Positions 50,952 through 61,383 of a stretch of 64,000 nt of DNA are shown here, in pieces. The translations under genes were made by a program, and so were the position numbers. Source of the stretch: Aggregatibacter kilianii (GTDB taxonomy: Bacteria; Pseudomonadota; Gammaproteobacteria; Enterobacterales; Pasteurellaceae); the NCBI RefSeq assembly GCF_003130255.1, contig NZ_NRCN01000001.1:1358501-1422500 (forward strand). Direction: 5' to 3'. The notes under the pieces are model-generated. The model made no database searches, was not told the origin of the DNA, and was given only the letters and a program-made list of their open reading frames with translations. Within the stretch, counting starts at the first letter, position 1. Every line of letters starts with the position of its first letter.

Positions 50952-52739
50952 CTAATTAGCGTTTAACACCCAATCTCCATCTACGCGCAATTCCAGTTGC
51001 TGTTGATGTAATGGAATAAGGGTAGAGCGGTGCCCCACGCTGATAATCGTGGTGTTTGGTAATTTATCACGAATTAAGCGATACATAGCGTGCTCCATGC
51101 CTTCGTCCAAGCTGGCACTGGCTTCATCAAGGAATACTACTTTCGGTTTGTGTAATAACAAACGGGCAAAAGCCAAACGTTGTTGTTCGCCGAGGGAAAG
51201 AATACGTGTCCACTCTTGTTCCTGTTCTAAACGATCTTGTAAATGTGCCAATTGAACCTGTTCTAACACTTGCTTGATTTCAGCAAAATCGGCATTTTCG
51301 GTAGAGCCGGGATAATAGAGCGCTGTGAGCAGGTTGCCTTGTGGTAAATAAGGACGTTGTGACAAGAACAGGGTGTTGTGTTGCGGGCAGAAGATTTCCC
51401 CTTGCGCGTAAGACCATAAACCGGCCACGGTACGTAATAAGGTGGTTTTACCCACACCGGATTGTCCTTGAATCAGCAACGAATCTCCTTGCGGCAGAGT
51501 GAGGTTGAGATCGTTAATCAGTGTTTTACCAAGCGGTGATTTCACGCTGAGATGTTGGAAAATAACGTCTGTTGGGTGATCGGTAATATTGGTTTTGCTT
51601 TGTTTTTGTGCGGATTCCACACTGTAATGGAAGCCGGTTAAACGGTCTAAGGTCGCTTTGTATTCGGCAAAACTGTCGTAAGTGTTACGGAAGAAAGAAA
51701 GGTTGGAATGCAATTTGCCGAATACCTGCAACGTTTGCATCAGATCGCCCAGTTTAATTTGTTTTTCAAAATAGCGTCCCACTTGAATTAATAATGGGAA
51801 CACCACCGAAATTTGGCTCACCACCAAGTTGAAGCCGGAGAACTTTAATGCCCGGAACACAATATCCCACATATTCTGGATTACCGCGTGGAACTGTTTG
51901 TATAGCAGGTTTTTTTCTACTTTTTCACCGGCGTAGAAAGCGATGCTTTCGGCATATTCTTTTACGCGAATTAAGGAGTAACGATAATTCGCGTTTAATT
52001 TTTCGTTAGCGAAATTAAGGCGAATTAACGGCTTACCGAGCCAGAAAGCGATGAGCGTGGTGAATATCACATAAGCAAACACTAAAAAGACCATCATGTG
52101 CGGGATTTCTAAGCCGAATAAACTCATTGGTCCGGCCAATCCCCACAATAAAATGGTGTAAGAAATCATGGAGGTGACCGCATCAATCACACCGGTGCTG
52201 AGGGAAAGCGTGGTTTTGACGTAAGATTGCACGTCTTGTTGAATACGTTGATCCGGGTTGTCAAGATTGCTACTCATGTATTGGCTTTTGTAATAGGCGC
52301 GGTTGTTCATCCATTTCTCCAGCATTTCTCTGTTCAGCCATTCAATCCAGTTAATCGAAAAACGTTGGCTGACATAATAGCTGATAAGTGCCGAGAGCAC
52401 GGAGAAACCGGCAATAAAACAAAAGAGGATCATTTGTTCCCAAAATACCGGACGATTGAACTCCTGTAGCGCCGTGTACATGTTGTTATACCAAGTGGAA
52501 TGTACAAGCCCCAGACGAACGCTAAATAAGGTTAAGGTTACGATCAAAGCGAAAAATAACAGCGGCTTGATGCTTCGTTTTGGCGAAAGGTAGCCGCCTG
52601 CAAACATCCAAAATTGTTTGCCCCAGTTGGTGAAACGCACCAATAAAAAGATACTGAAGCTGAAAACAACGGTGGTGATCGCCAGAGTTTTTGCAATCCA
52701 AAGTAAAGAAGTAATAACTTCCTGAGTATAGTCCATCAT
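50952..52739 (-). CDS. ABC transporter with SbmA/BacA-like membrane domain (YddA/HI0036-like)
   Basis: 595 residues, a half transporter with fused domains. The membrane domain (about 1-350) has six hydrophobic segments and the SbmA_BacA motifs WYNNMYTALQEFNRPVFWEQ and NPDQRIQQDV. The ATPase domain (about 385-590) has Walker A GQSGVGKTTLLRTVAG, signature SLGEQQR and Walker B VVFLDEASASLDE. SbmA/BacA relatives import peptides and modified peptides or vitamin B12-like compounds; substrate unknown here. A second in-frame ATG lies directly after the first. Divergent from yidE, the same pairing as HI0036/HI0035. Confidence 0.88.
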   Translation of the reverse strand: MMDYTQEVITSLLWIAKTLAITTVVFSFSIFLLVRFTNWGKQFWMFAGGYLSPKRSIKPLLFFALIVTLTLFSVRLGLVHSTWYNNMYTALQEFNRPVFWEQMILFCFIAGFSVLSALISYYVSQRFSINWIEWLNREMLEKWMNNRAYYKSQYMSSNLDNPDQRIQQDVQSYVKTTLSLSTGVIDAVTSMISYTILLWGLAGPMSLFGLEIPHMMVFLVFAYVIFTTLIAFWLGKPLIRLNFANEKLNANYRYSLIRVKEYAESIAFYAGEKVEKNLLYKQFHAVIQNMWDIVFRALKFSGFNLVVSQISVVFPLLIQVGRYFEKQIKLGDLMQTLQVFGKLHSNLSFFRNTYDSFAEYKATLDRLTGFHYSVESAQKQSKTNITDHPTDVIFQHLSVKSPLGKTLINDLNLTLPQGDSLLIQGQSGVGKTTLLRTVAGLWSYAQGEIFCPQHNTLFLSQRPYLPQGNLLTALYYPGSTENADFAEIKQVLEQVQLAHLQDRLEQEQEWTRILSLGEQQRLAFARLLLHKPKVVFLDEASASLDEGMEHAMYRLIRDKLPNTTIISVGHRSTLIPLHQQQLELRVDGDWVLNAN

Positions 52740-52839
52740 GTCATCCGATAACGAAAAAAAGTGCGGTTCATTTTAAAAAAATTTTCTTATTAGGCAAGGA
52801 AAAATGTGATAGAGGCAACATTTTTTAGGTTTTCCTAAG

Positions 52840-52865
52840 CAAGTTAAAAATCAACTTGTTATAAT
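52840..52865 (+). promoter_or_regulatory. yidE promoter with operator-like palindrome
   Basis: Inverted repeat CAAGTT-AAAAATC-AACTTG (52840-52858) abuts a perfect -10 TATAAT (52860-52865), 31 bases before the yidE start. No good -35. The palindrome would occupy the spacer, a repressor-like position. Confidence 0.45.
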
Positions 52866-52895
52866 CCTTTTTAGTTAATTTTATTTGAGGTAAAT

Positions 52896-54557
52896 ATGAG
52901 TGACATTGCAATTACGATTAGTTTGTTAGCACTCGTTGCAGTGATAGGTTTATGGATTGGTCATTGGAAGATCAAAGGCGTTGGATTCGGCGTCGGCGGC
53001 GTGTTGTTCGGTGGAATTATTGTGGCGCATTTCACCAATCAATACGGGCTGAAATTGGATACTCATACGTTGCATTTTGTGCAAGAATTCGGTTTGATCC
53101 TGTTTGTTTACACCATCGGGATTCAAGTGGGGCCCGGGTTTTTCTCTTCTTTGCGCCGTTCAGGGTTAAAGCTGAACGGTTTTGCATTTCTTATCGTATT
53201 GCTCGGTGGGATAACGGTAGTATTCATCCACAAATTCGCCGATGTGCCATTAGATATTATTTTGGGGATTTATTCCGGTGCAGTTACCAATACGCCTTCC
53301 CTTGGTGCGGGACAACAAATTCTGTCCGAATTAGGTATGAACAGCACCACAGAAACCATGGGGATGGCCTACGCCATGGCTTATCCTTTCGGTATTTGCG
53401 GTATTTTACTCACCATGTGGTTGATACGTTTGTTCTTTAAGGTCAACGTTGATGAAGAAGAACGTAACTTTAAACAAGAAAGCGGGCATGACAAAGAATC
53501 TTTGACTGCCATGGATATTAAAGTCACCAATAAAAATCTGGATGGCTTGTGTTTAATTGATGTGCCGGGGTTTGGTAAGGGAGATGTGGTATGTTCCCGT
53601 TTAAAACGGGGAGACAGCATTAGCGTACCGAAAGCCAACACGGAAATTTATTTAGATGACATTTTGCATTTGGTCGGCGAAATCAATGCTTTGAAAAAAA
53701 TGCGTTTAATCGTCGGTGATGAAATGGATGTGCCAACGTCCACGGTCAGTGGTGAAATTCGTGCTGAACGGGTGGTGGTGACCAGCGAAAAAGTCTTGGG
53801 TAAAAAAATTAAATCCCTGGGCATTCACCAAAAATACGGCGTGGTCATTTCCCGTTTAAACCGAGCGGGGGTGGAGTTGGTGCCAACTGCCAATACCACA
53901 CTTCAATTTGGTGATGTGTTGCACATGGTTGGACCTACCGATGTCATGAACAACGCTATTTCCGTCATTGGTAATGCCGCGCAGAAATTGCAACAAGTAC
54001 AAATGTTACCGGTATTTATCGGTATTGGTTTAGGTGTGTTGTTCGGTTCTATTCCGTTTTACATTCCCGGCTTCCCTGTGGCATTAAAATTAGGTTTAGC
54101 CGGTGGGCCGTTAGTCATTGCGTTAGTTTTGGCGCGTATCGGTACCTTGGGCAAACTGTATTGGTTCATGCCGCCAAGTGCCAACCTTGCATTGCGTGAA
54201 TTGGGGATTGTGCTGTTCTTGGCTGTAGTGGGGTTAAAATCCGGCGGCAGTTTCCTTGATACATTATTAAACGGTGACGGCTTAGAATGGATGGGCTACG
54301 GTGTGATTATTACCTTGGTGCCATTGTTGGTTACCGGTCTTATTGCCTGCTTATACAGCAAACTGAATTACCTGTCTCTGTGTGGTGTACTGGCCGGTTC
54401 CATGACTGATCCGCCGGCGTTAGCTTTTGCCAATGCAATAAAAGAAGAAAGCGGTGCGGCGGCGTTGTCCTATGCCACGGTGTATCCGCTTGCTATGTTC
54501 CTGAGGATCATTTCACCGCAATTATTAGCGTTGCTGTTGTGGAGTTTTGGTAGTTAA
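52896..54557 (+). CDS. yidE: Putative transporter YidE (AspT/YidE-YbjL family)
   Basis: 553 residues, the same length as E. coli YidE. Two membrane halves (about 1-165 and 365-553), each with the AspT-type motif ([32 protein letters not shown]). They flank two RCK_C (TrkA-C) domains (about 190-280 and 285-365), which commonly bind regulatory ligands. Substrate unknown. GAGG lies just before the ATG. Confidence 0.92.
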   Translation: MSDIAITISLLALVAVIGLWIGHWKIKGVGFGVGGVLFGGIIVAHFTNQYGLKLDTHTLHFVQEFGLILFVYTIGIQVGPGFFSSLRRSGLKLNGFAFLIVLLGGITVVFIHKFADVPLDIILGIYSGAVTNTPSLGAGQQILSELGMNSTTETMGMAYAMAYPFGICGILLTMWLIRLFFKVNVDEEERNFKQESGHDKESLTAMDIKVTNKNLDGLCLIDVPGFGKGDVVCSRLKRGDSISVPKANTEIYLDDILHLVGEINALKKMRLIVGDEMDVPTSTVSGEIRAERVVVTSEKVLGKKIKSLGIHQKYGVVISRLNRAGVELVPTANTTLQFGDVLHMVGPTDVMNNAISVIGNAAQKLQQVQMLPVFIGIGLGVLFGSIPFYIPGFPVALKLGLAGGPLVIALVLARIGTLGKLYWFMPPSANLALRELGIVLFLAVVGLKSGGSFLDTLLNGDGLEWMGYGVIITLVPLLVTGLIACLYSKLNYLSLCGVLAGSMTDPPALAFANAIKEESGAAALSYATVYPLAMFLRIISPQLLALLLWSFGS

Positions 54558-54573
54558 AAAATGTGCCTAAAAT

Positions 54574-54628
54574 CGACCGCACTTTACTTCGTCAATAATT
54601 TTGTCCTGTAAAGTGCGGTCGTTTTTTT
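54574..54628 (+). terminator. Uptake-sequence dyad terminator after yidE
   Basis: Perfect 14-bp stem CGACCGCACTTTAC / GTAAAGTGCGGTCG followed by seven Ts; both arms contain exact uptake sequences. Confidence 0.85.
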
Positions 54629-54711
54629 AGATGATTTTCTGCCATTCGCTTCACAGTATAGGTAAGATCCAGTAGAATGAACCGATTTTTGTTAACACAA
54701 AAGGGAAAAAT

Positions 54712-55425
54712 ATGAGCAAACCGATTTATAAAAGAATTCTGTTAAAACTGAGTGGTGAAGCCTTGCAGGGCGAAGAAGGATTCGGTATTGATCCTTCCAT
54801 TTTGGATAGAATGGCGTTAGAAATTAAGGAGCTCATTGAAATGGGCGTGGAAGTTGGTGTTGTGTTAGGTGGCGGTAATTTATTCCGTGGCGCTAAACTT
54901 GCTAAAGCTGGTATGAACCGCGTGGTAGGTGACCATATGGGGATGTTGGCTACCGTGATGAACGGTTTGGCGATGCGGGACGCTCTTCACCGTGCAGATG
55001 TAAATGCAAAATTAATGTCTGCCTTCCAGTTAAATGGCATTTGTGATACCTACAACTGGTCTGAAGCTATCAAAATGTTGCGTGAAAAACGTGTCGTAAT
55101 TTTCTCCGCAGGCACCGGTAGCCCATTCTTTACGACCGACTCCGCCGCTTGTTTACGCGGGATTGAAATTGAAGCGGATGTGGTGTTAAAAGCCACTAAA
55201 GTGGATGGGGTGTATGACTGCGATCCGGCTAAAAATGCCGATGCCAAACTGTATAAAAATCTAACTTACGCAGAAGTGATTGAGAAAGAATTGCAAGTGA
55301 TGGATTTAGCGGCTTTCACCCTGGCCCGCGACCACGGCTTGCCGATTCGGGTCTTCAATATGGGTAAACCCGGTGCATTACGTCAAGTGATTCTTGGTAC
55401 TGATGAAGGCACCACGATTTGTTAA
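54712..55425 (+). CDS. pyrH: Uridylate kinase (UMP kinase)
   Basis: 237 residues, amino-acid-kinase fold. Motifs: [40 protein letters not shown] and the [13 protein letters not shown] loop. Converts UMP to UDP and is allosterically controlled by GTP and UTP. In many gammaproteobacteria rpsB-tsf-pyrH-frr are contiguous. Here there is a terminator after pyrH and an inserted lipoprotein gene before frr. AAGGG precedes the ATG. Confidence 0.97.
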   Translation: MSKPIYKRILLKLSGEALQGEEGFGIDPSILDRMALEIKELIEMGVEVGVVLGGGNLFRGAKLAKAGMNRVVGDHMGMLATVMNGLAMRDALHRADVNAKLMSAFQLNGICDTYNWSEAIKMLREKRVVIFSAGTGSPFFTTDSAACLRGIEIEADVVLKATKVDGVYDCDPAKNADAKLYKNLTYAEVIEKELQVMDLAAFTLARDHGLPIRVFNMGKPGALRQVILGTDEGTTIC

Positions 55426-55447
55426 GCTCAATGCAGCGAAAAAGAGA

Positions 55448-55478
55448 AACGGTAGAAATGATTTCTACCGTTTTTTAT
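55448..55478. terminator. Terminator after pyrH
   Basis: Stem AAACGGTAGAA / TTCTACCGTTT with a 5-base loop and T run on the plus strand; also usable by the convergent lipoprotein gene. Confidence 0.85.
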
Positions 55479-55490
55479 TTTAAGAAAAAT

Positions 55491-56348
55491 TTATTGATTA
55501 GGGGAAAGTATTTGTGGAGGTTGCAACAAACAACTTTTATCAGTTTGCATATCACAAGACGTTGCGCATAATCCTTCAGCTACTGTTCGGCAGTCGCTGC
55601 CTCCTTTCGCCTCACACTGCTCAATTAAATCTCGATTTGCATCCTGTTTATTCATTCCAAAACCGAATACATCAAAGTAAGATCCGTTACGTATCCCAAT
55701 GCCACTTGATAAACAAGTATTGCTATAAGATATGACAACATTACAACCTGTATTACCTTCATTACGACATTGATTTAAAGCATCTTCTTCAGCATCTTTT
55801 TGAGAAGTATGCGCTTTATTGGATGCCCATAGCATTTTGTTATTATCTAGTGAACCGATAATACTCATCCATAAGCTCTGTCTTGAGAACTGTGAAATAA
55901 GTTTATTTTCATCATTAAGCACTTCATTCATATCTTGGCAACTAAATTCTTTGTCAATATTGCCAAAACCAGTGTCAGAACGATGGGAAGTTATTTTGCC
56001 GTTGATATCGGTAAAGATATAAGTCCACTTGTAATCACCTGTAAATTGATGTTCTTTTTGAACATAGATTGTGGTGTCACCATAACTGTTATAAGCACGT
56101 CCGACTTCACGATCAAATACCTCGTAAATTGGTTTAGCAAAACCATAAACGAGAAATGGCTTGTCCTTATCTTTGCAAATCTTTTTAGTATCCGGTGTAA
56201 GACCTTTGTCGAGCATAAACTCGCTGACATCTTTACCAGACCAATACAATGTTGTGCCCGGATGAACATAAGTCGCACAACTAAATAAAAATGTGATTGA
56301 ACCGAATACCGTGCTTAGGTGCAACGCGTGTTTTTTCCTAAAAGACAT
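55491..56348 (-). CDS. Putative lipoprotein with DUF4189-like C-terminal domain
   Basis: 285 residues. N-terminal signal MSFRKKHALHLSTVFGSITF followed by LFSC; Cys24 is a possible lipidation site, although Phe at -2 is unusual for a lipobox. The middle (about 45-165) has no recognised motif. The last 110 residues fit the DUF4189 pattern of evenly spaced cysteines: WASNKAHTSQKDAEEDALNQ, then CRNEGNTGCNVVISYSNTC, then a second half with DLIEQCEAKGGSDCRTVAEG. At least nine cysteines after position 24 suggest a disulphide-rich, exported protein. It is inserted on the opposite strand between pyrH and frr, and no symbol is known. Contains no uptake sequence. Confidence 0.75.
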   Translation of the reverse strand: MSFRKKHALHLSTVFGSITFLFSCATYVHPGTTLYWSGKDVSEFMLDKGLTPDTKKICKDKDKPFLVYGFAKPIYEVFDREVGRAYNSYGDTTIYVQKEHQFTGDYKWTYIFTDINGKITSHRSDTGFGNIDKEFSCQDMNEVLNDENKLISQFSRQSLWMSIIGSLDNNKMLWASNKAHTSQKDAEEDALNQCRNEGNTGCNVVISYSNTCLSSGIGIRNGSYFDVFGFGMNKQDANRDLIEQCEAKGGSDCRTVAEGLCATSCDMQTDKSCLLQPPQILSPNQ

Positions 56349-56503
56349 ATTAAATCCCTAAGTTATTGAATCGGCTAATTGTATTTTAAAATGATAGTTA
56401 TCACAATCGAGAAAGCATATTTCAAAAATAAAAGATTCAAAATTTTACAAAAATCCAGTAAAATCACGCTGTTTTATCTTTATTTACTGAAAAGGAAAGT
56501 CGA

Positions 56504-57061
56504 ATGATTAATCAAATTAGACAAGATGCCGAAGAACGTATGGAAAAAAGCCTTGAAGCTTTAAAAGGCCATATTGCCAAAATCCGTACCGGCCGTGCGC
56601 AACCAAGTTTGTTGGATGCCATTCAAGTGGATTATTACGGTTCTGCAACGCCGTTACGTCAATTAGCCAACGTGGTGGCGGAAGATGCGCGTACTTTAGC
56701 GGTAACCGTGTTCGATCGTTCATTGATTCAAGCGGTAGAAAAAGCCATTTTAACGTCTGATTTAGGTTTGAATCCGTCTTCTGCGGGAACAACCATTCGA
56801 GTACCGCTTCCGCCATTAACGGAAGAACGTCGCCGTGATTTAATCAAAATTGTGAAAGCCGAAGGTGAACAAGGTAAAGTGGCCATTCGTAACGTGCGTC
56901 GCGATGCCAACGATAAAATCAAAGCCTTGTTGAAAGACAAAGAAATCAGCGAAAACGATCAGCATAAAGCAGAAGAAGTCATTCAAAAATTAACCGACGG
57001 TTTCATCAAAAAAGTGGATGAGGTATTGGCGGATAAAGAAAAAGAATTGCTTGATTTCTAA
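56504..57061 (+). CDS. frr: Ribosome recycling factor
   Basis: 185 residues. Three-helix-bundle signature: [28 protein letters not shown] at the N-terminus (key Arg in IRTGRA), the hinge around [16 protein letters not shown], and [20 protein letters not shown] in the final helix. Releases ribosomes after termination with EF-G. AAAGGAAAG precedes the ATG. Confidence 0.98.
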   Translation: MINQIRQDAEERMEKSLEALKGHIAKIRTGRAQPSLLDAIQVDYYGSATPLRQLANVVAEDARTLAVTVFDRSLIQAVEKAILTSDLGLNPSSAGTTIRVPLPPLTEERRRDLIKIVKAEGEQGKVAIRNVRRDANDKIKALLKDKEISENDQHKAEEVIQKLTDGFIKKVDEVLADKEKELLDF

Positions 57062-57083
57062 TCATCAATAGCGAATTAATGCG

Positions 57084-57110
57084 GACGCAGTGTTTTACTG
57101 CGTCTTTTCT
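57084..57110 (+). terminator. Terminator between frr and dxr
   Basis: 8-bp stem GACGCAGT / ACTGCGTC with a GTTTT loop and TTTTCTT tail, 23 bases after the frr stop. Confidence 0.7.
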
Positions 57111-57176
57111 TATGTAAACGAGCCCATGTTTGAGATGAATTGTATTTCCTACAGGGAAAAGTGCGGTCAAAATTTT

Positions 57177-58382
57177 ATGCAAAATAAGCAAAATGTCGTC
57201 ATTCTCGGTGCCACAGGATCCATTGGCAACAGCACACTTTCGGTGATTGAGCACAATCCGCAACAATATGCGGCATTCGCCTTAGTGGGCGGTTCAAATG
57301 TTGACGCTATGTTTGAAAAATGCGTGAAATTTCGACCGCACTTTGCTGCATTAGCAGATGAAAACGCCGCGAAAATATTGCGCGAAAAATTAATAGCTCA
57401 TCAAATTCCAACCCACGTGTTAGCCGGTCAACAAGCCATTTGCGAATTAAGCGCACACCCCGATGCAGATATGGTCATGGCGGCAATTGTTGGTGCGGCA
57501 GGTTTATTACCAACGTTATCGGCCGTGCAAGCGGGAAAAAAAGTGTTGCTGGCGAATAAAGAAGCCTTGGTGACTTGCGGTCAGATTTTTATTGATGCGG
57601 TGAAGCAACATGGCGCGCAATTATTGCCGGTGGACAGTGAACATAACGCGATTTTCCAATCCTTGCCGCCACAGGCACAGCAACAAATTGGTTTTTGTCC
57701 GTTGGCGGAACTGGGCATTAGTAAAATCGTGCTGACAGGCTCCGGCGGACCTTTCCGTTATATGGATTTAAGTGAATTTGACGGCATTACGCCGGAACAA
57801 GCGGTGGCGCATCCGAACTGGTCTATGGGTAAGAAAATCTCCGTGGATTCCGCAACGATGATGAACAAGGGGTTAGAATATATTGAAGCCCGTTGGTTAT
57901 TTAATGCGACAGCGGATGAAATAGAAGTGATTATTCACCCACAATCTATTATTCACTCCATGGTGCGTTATATTGATGGTTCTGTGATTGCTCAAATGGG
58001 CAATCCCGATATGCGTACGCCAATTGCCGAAGCCATGGCGTATCCGAAGCGTATTATTTCCGGTGTGGCGCCATTAGATTTTTACCAACTCAATGGCTTA
58101 ACATTTCTTGCTCCTGATTATCAACGTTATCCTTGTTTAAAACTCGCTATTGATGCCTTTGCAGCGGGGCAATACGCCACCACGGCAATGAATGCCGCGA
58201 ATGAAATAGCGGTGCAGGCGTTTTTAGATCGACAAATTAAATTTACCGATATTGCCAAACTTAATCAGGCAGTGGTGGAACAAATTCAGCCACAGCTAAT
58301 CAAACAGATTGATGATGTATTAGACGTGGATCGTGTGGCTCGTGAATGTGCCAAAAAGCAACTTGCGCATTGGTCTAAGTGA
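57177..58382 (+). CDS. dxr: 1-deoxy-D-xylulose 5-phosphate reductoisomerase
   Basis: 401 residues from the ATG at 57177 ([20 protein letters not shown]); longer in-frame starts at 57090, 57126 and 57135 are not supported by homology. NADPH motif [21 protein letters not shown], metal and substrate motifs [11 protein letters not shown] and [13 protein letters not shown]. Second step of the MEP isoprenoid pathway, feeding the next gene product UppS. An uptake sequence (57159-57167) lies between the best Shine-Dalgarno (AGGGA, 57153-57157) and the start, an unusual arrangement. Confidence 0.95.
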   Translation: MQNKQNVVILGATGSIGNSTLSVIEHNPQQYAAFALVGGSNVDAMFEKCVKFRPHFAALADENAAKILREKLIAHQIPTHVLAGQQAICELSAHPDADMVMAAIVGAAGLLPTLSAVQAGKKVLLANKEALVTCGQIFIDAVKQHGAQLLPVDSEHNAIFQSLPPQAQQQIGFCPLAELGISKIVLTGSGGPFRYMDLSEFDGITPEQAVAHPNWSMGKKISVDSATMMNKGLEYIEARWLFNATADEIEVIIHPQSIIHSMVRYIDGSVIAQMGNPDMRTPIAEAMAYPKRIISGVAPLDFYQLNGLTFLAPDYQRYPCLKLAIDAFAAGQYATTAMNAANEIAVQAFLDRQIKFTDIAKLNQAVVEQIQPQLIKQIDDVLDVDRVARECAKKQLAHWSK

Positions 58383-58404
58383 TTGCGTAACCTGAGAATT
58401 GAAC

Positions 58405-59124
58405 ATGACAGAATTGGACCCGAACAATATTCCGCAACATATTGCCATTATTATGGATGGCAACGGTCGTTGGGCGAAACAACAAGGCAAAATGCGGATT
58501 TTTGGTCATAAACACGGCGTGGCGGCAGTGCGTGAGGCCGTATCTTATGCACGCAAAATCGGGGTGAAATATTTAACTCTTTATGCCTTTAGCAGTGAAA
58601 ATTGGAGTCGCCCTGAGCAGGAAGTTAGCGCACTGATGAATTTATTTATGCAAGCGCTCGATTTCGAAGTGAAAAAACTGCATAAAAATAACATTCGTTT
58701 GAAAATTCTTGGTAATGTTTCCCGTTTTAGTGCGGGCTTACAGGAAAAAATTAAAAAAGCGGAAAAATTAACGGAAAATAATACCGCACTTACTTTAAAT
58801 ATTGCCGCTAATTATGGTGGACGTTGGGACATTGTCCAAGCGGTGCAACACTTAGTGCAGCAGGTGCAAGCGCAACAGCTCACTGCGGTGGAAATTAACG
58901 AAACATTATTACAACAACATTTGGTCACCAAAGATCAACCGGAAGTGGATTTATTGATTCGTACCAGCGGTGAGCAACGCATTAGTAATTTTTTATTGTG
59001 GCAAGTGGCCTATGCGGAACTGTATTTTTCCGATGTGCTATGGCCGGATTTTAATGAAGCCGAATTTCATCAGGCGATTTTATCTTATCAGCAACGTCAT
59101 CGCCGTTTTGGTGGGACTGAATAA
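58405..59124 (+). CDS. uppS: Undecaprenyl pyrophosphate synthase
   Basis: 239 residues from the ATG at 58405; a TTG two codons earlier is in frame. Motif [19 protein letters not shown] with the catalytic Asp, the SSENWSRP region, and [18 protein letters not shown] near the C-terminus. Makes the C55 lipid carrier precursor for peptidoglycan and surface polysaccharides. Starts 22 bases after dxr and 14 bases before cdsA. Confidence 0.96.
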   Translation: MTELDPNNIPQHIAIIMDGNGRWAKQQGKMRIFGHKHGVAAVREAVSYARKIGVKYLTLYAFSSENWSRPEQEVSALMNLFMQALDFEVKKLHKNNIRLKILGNVSRFSAGLQEKIKKAEKLTENNTALTLNIAANYGGRWDIVQAVQHLVQQVQAQQLTAVEINETLLQQHLVTKDQPEVDLLIRTSGEQRISNFLLWQVAYAELYFSDVLWPDFNEAEFHQAILSYQQRHRRFGGTE

Positions 59125-59138
59125 CAGAGGAATATATT

Positions 59139-60008
59139 GTGCTTAAACAACGAGTTATTTCGGCGATTGTGTTAATTGCCATTGTCTTTGCCGCTTTATT
59201 TTTATTTTCACCTTATTATTTTGCTCTTGCATTGGGCGTGGTTGTGGTGTTGGGCATTTGGGAATGGACACAGTTCTTTAATTTCAAACAACCGACTTTT
59301 TGGCGCTACGCCATTACAGGCTTAAGTGCTGCCTTTTTATTCCTCTGGATTTATGGTGAAGGTAATTACTTGGATGCGGGACGAGTGTTTGAACATTATG
59401 CCCAACCAATTCTATTCGGTGCCGTTCTTTGGTGGTTGGTTGCGCTATTTTTTGTGGTGACCTACCCGAAAAGTAGTGCCATCTGGGGCAAGCATTCCGT
59501 CTTACAATTCTTTTTCTGTTTCTTCACGCTTATTCCGTTTTTAATCGGCGTATTATTGCTACGTTTAGATCGTTATGTGACAGACCCTTACCACGGCATT
59601 ATGTTGTTGTTATATTTATTTATTTTGGTTTGGGTGGCGGATTCCGGCGCTTATTTTGTGGGGCGTAAATTTGGTAAACACAAATTGGCACCGAAAGTAT
59701 CACCGGGAAAATCTTGGCAAGGTGCTATTGGCGGTTTGGTGATGGCAGGCATGGTTGCTGCGATTTTTGTTAATGTGGCGCAACAACGTTTGACTTCAAC
59801 TGTTTCACCGGAAGCCTTTATTGGTTTGTCTGTGGCGACAGTAGCAATTTCTATTTTGGGCGATTTAACCGAAAGTATGTTTAAGCGCCAAAGTGGCATC
59901 AAAGACAGTAGCAATTTAATTCCGGGACATGGTGGTATTTTAGATCGTATTGACAGTTTAACCGCTGCCGTACCGTTCTTCGCATGTTTCTACTTCTTTG
60001 TATTATAG
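59139..60008 (+). CDS. cdsA: Phosphatidate cytidylyltransferase
   Basis: 289 residues from a GTG at 59139 with GAGG 8 bases ahead. Seven or eight hydrophobic segments and the CDS signature near the C-terminus (SMFKRQSGIKDSSNLIPGHG followed by GILDRIDS). Makes CDP-diacylglycerol from phosphatidate, downstream of PlsB in phospholipid synthesis. Uptake sequences are absent. Confidence 0.96.
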   Translation: MLKQRVISAIVLIAIVFAALFLFSPYYFALALGVVVVLGIWEWTQFFNFKQPTFWRYAITGLSAAFLFLWIYGEGNYLDAGRVFEHYAQPILFGAVLWWLVALFFVVTYPKSSAIWGKHSVLQFFFCFFTLIPFLIGVLLLRLDRYVTDPYHGIMLLLYLFILVWVADSGAYFVGRKFGKHKLAPKVSPGKSWQGAIGGLVMAGMVAAIFVNVAQQRLTSTVSPEAFIGLSVATVAISILGDLTESMFKRQSGIKDSSNLIPGHGGILDRIDSLTAAVPFFACFYFFVL

Positions 60009-60017
60009 GAATTAGTC

Positions 60018-61349
60018 ATGTCATTTTTATGGTCAACCGTTTCATTTCTGATTGTTATTGCCGTTTTAGTGGCTGTGCATGAATATGGCCATTTTTGGGC
60101 GGCCCGAAAGTGCGGTGTAAAAGTCCATCGTTTTTCTATCGGATTTGGCAAAGTCATTTGGTTACGTACCGATAAAACAGGTACGGAATTTGCGGTGTCG
60201 GCAATTCCTCTCGGGGGCTATGTCAAAATGTTGGACGGGCGCAATGAAGAGGTGCCTGAAGCATTAAAATCACAAGCCTTTGATCATAAAACCGTAGCTC
60301 AACGTGCGTTTATTATTGCCGCTGGTCCGTTAGCCAATTTCTTATTTGCTATTTTTGCTTATTTTCTCGTTTATTCGATTGGGATTCCGAGTATTAAGCC
60401 GGTGATCGATGAAGTTCGGCCTCAATCTATCGCCGCAGTGGCACAAGTGCAACCCAATTATCAAATTACCGAAGTCGATGGTGTTTCCGCTCCTGATTGG
60501 GAAACCATCAATATGTTGTTAGCGACAAAATTAGGTGATAGTAAGGTAGAGTTGACGTTGGTTGAGTTTGGTTCCAACATTGAACAGCGTAAGACTTTGG
60601 ATTTATCCAATTGGACGTTTGATCCTCAGAAAGAAAGCGCTTTTGGTTCATTGGGTATTGTGCCGATTCGAAGTAAAGCGGATATGACGCTATCCAAGGT
60701 TAGCGAAAATTCACCAGCGGAAAAAGAGGGCTTATTGAAAGGTGATAAACTTTACTGGTCGGATAACAGCAAGATTGAATGGCAGACCTTTGTTGAAAAG
60801 GTTCAGGAAGGTAAGCCGTTAAGTCTTAAAGTGGAGCGTAACGGCGTATGGCTAGATAAAACAATTACGCCTGAGCTTAATGATAAAAAACGTTGGTTTG
60901 TGGGAATTTCCCTCACTTTTTATCCCCTGGCTAATGAATATCGTACCGAATTAAAGTATGATATGCTCGAATCCTTACAGAAAGGGGTAGATAAGACCTT
61001 CCAACTCTCTTGGTTAACGATTAAAGTCATCGGAAAATTAATTACCGGTGATTTATCTTTGACTAACTTAGGTGGTCCGATTTCTATTGCAAAAGGTGCT
61101 GGCGCATCTTCTGAGATTGGTCTGATTTACTACCTAAGTTTTATGGCGTTAATTAGTGTTAATTTGGGAATTATGAATTTATTTCCATTGCCGGTGCTAG
61201 ATGGCGGACATCTTGTTTTTTTGGTGATGGAAGCGCTTAAAGGAAAACCGATTTCCGAGCATGTGCAGAATGTGAGTTATCGAATTGGTGCTGTCTTGTT
61301 ATTGATGTTAATGGGATTTGGACTGATTAATGATTTTTTACGTTTATAA
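60018..61349 (+). CDS. rseP: Site-2 intramembrane zinc protease RseP
   Basis: 443 residues. HEYGH zinc site at 21-25 in the first membrane helix, the FSIGFG motif after it, a periplasmic region with PDZ-like folds (about 115-310), and the second catalytic motif NLFPLPVLDGGHL near residue 390. Cleaves RseA and remnant signal peptides, linking envelope stress to SigE. Directly upstream of bamA as in relatives. Uptake sequence 60108 encodes K-C-G in frame. Confidence 0.96.
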   Translation: MSFLWSTVSFLIVIAVLVAVHEYGHFWAARKCGVKVHRFSIGFGKVIWLRTDKTGTEFAVSAIPLGGYVKMLDGRNEEVPEALKSQAFDHKTVAQRAFIIAAGPLANFLFAIFAYFLVYSIGIPSIKPVIDEVRPQSIAAVAQVQPNYQITEVDGVSAPDWETINMLLATKLGDSKVELTLVEFGSNIEQRKTLDLSNWTFDPQKESAFGSLGIVPIRSKADMTLSKVSENSPAEKEGLLKGDKLYWSDNSKIEWQTFVEKVQEGKPLSLKVERNGVWLDKTITPELNDKKRWFVGISLTFYPLANEYRTELKYDMLESLQKGVDKTFQLSWLTIKVIGKLITGDLSLTNLGGPISIAKGAGASSEIGLIYYLSFMALISVNLGIMNLFPLPVLDGGHLVFLVMEALKGKPISEHVQNVSYRIGAVLLLMLMGFGLINDFLRL

Positions 61350-61383
61350 CTAATTGAGTATTTTATACAGGATAAAATTTACG

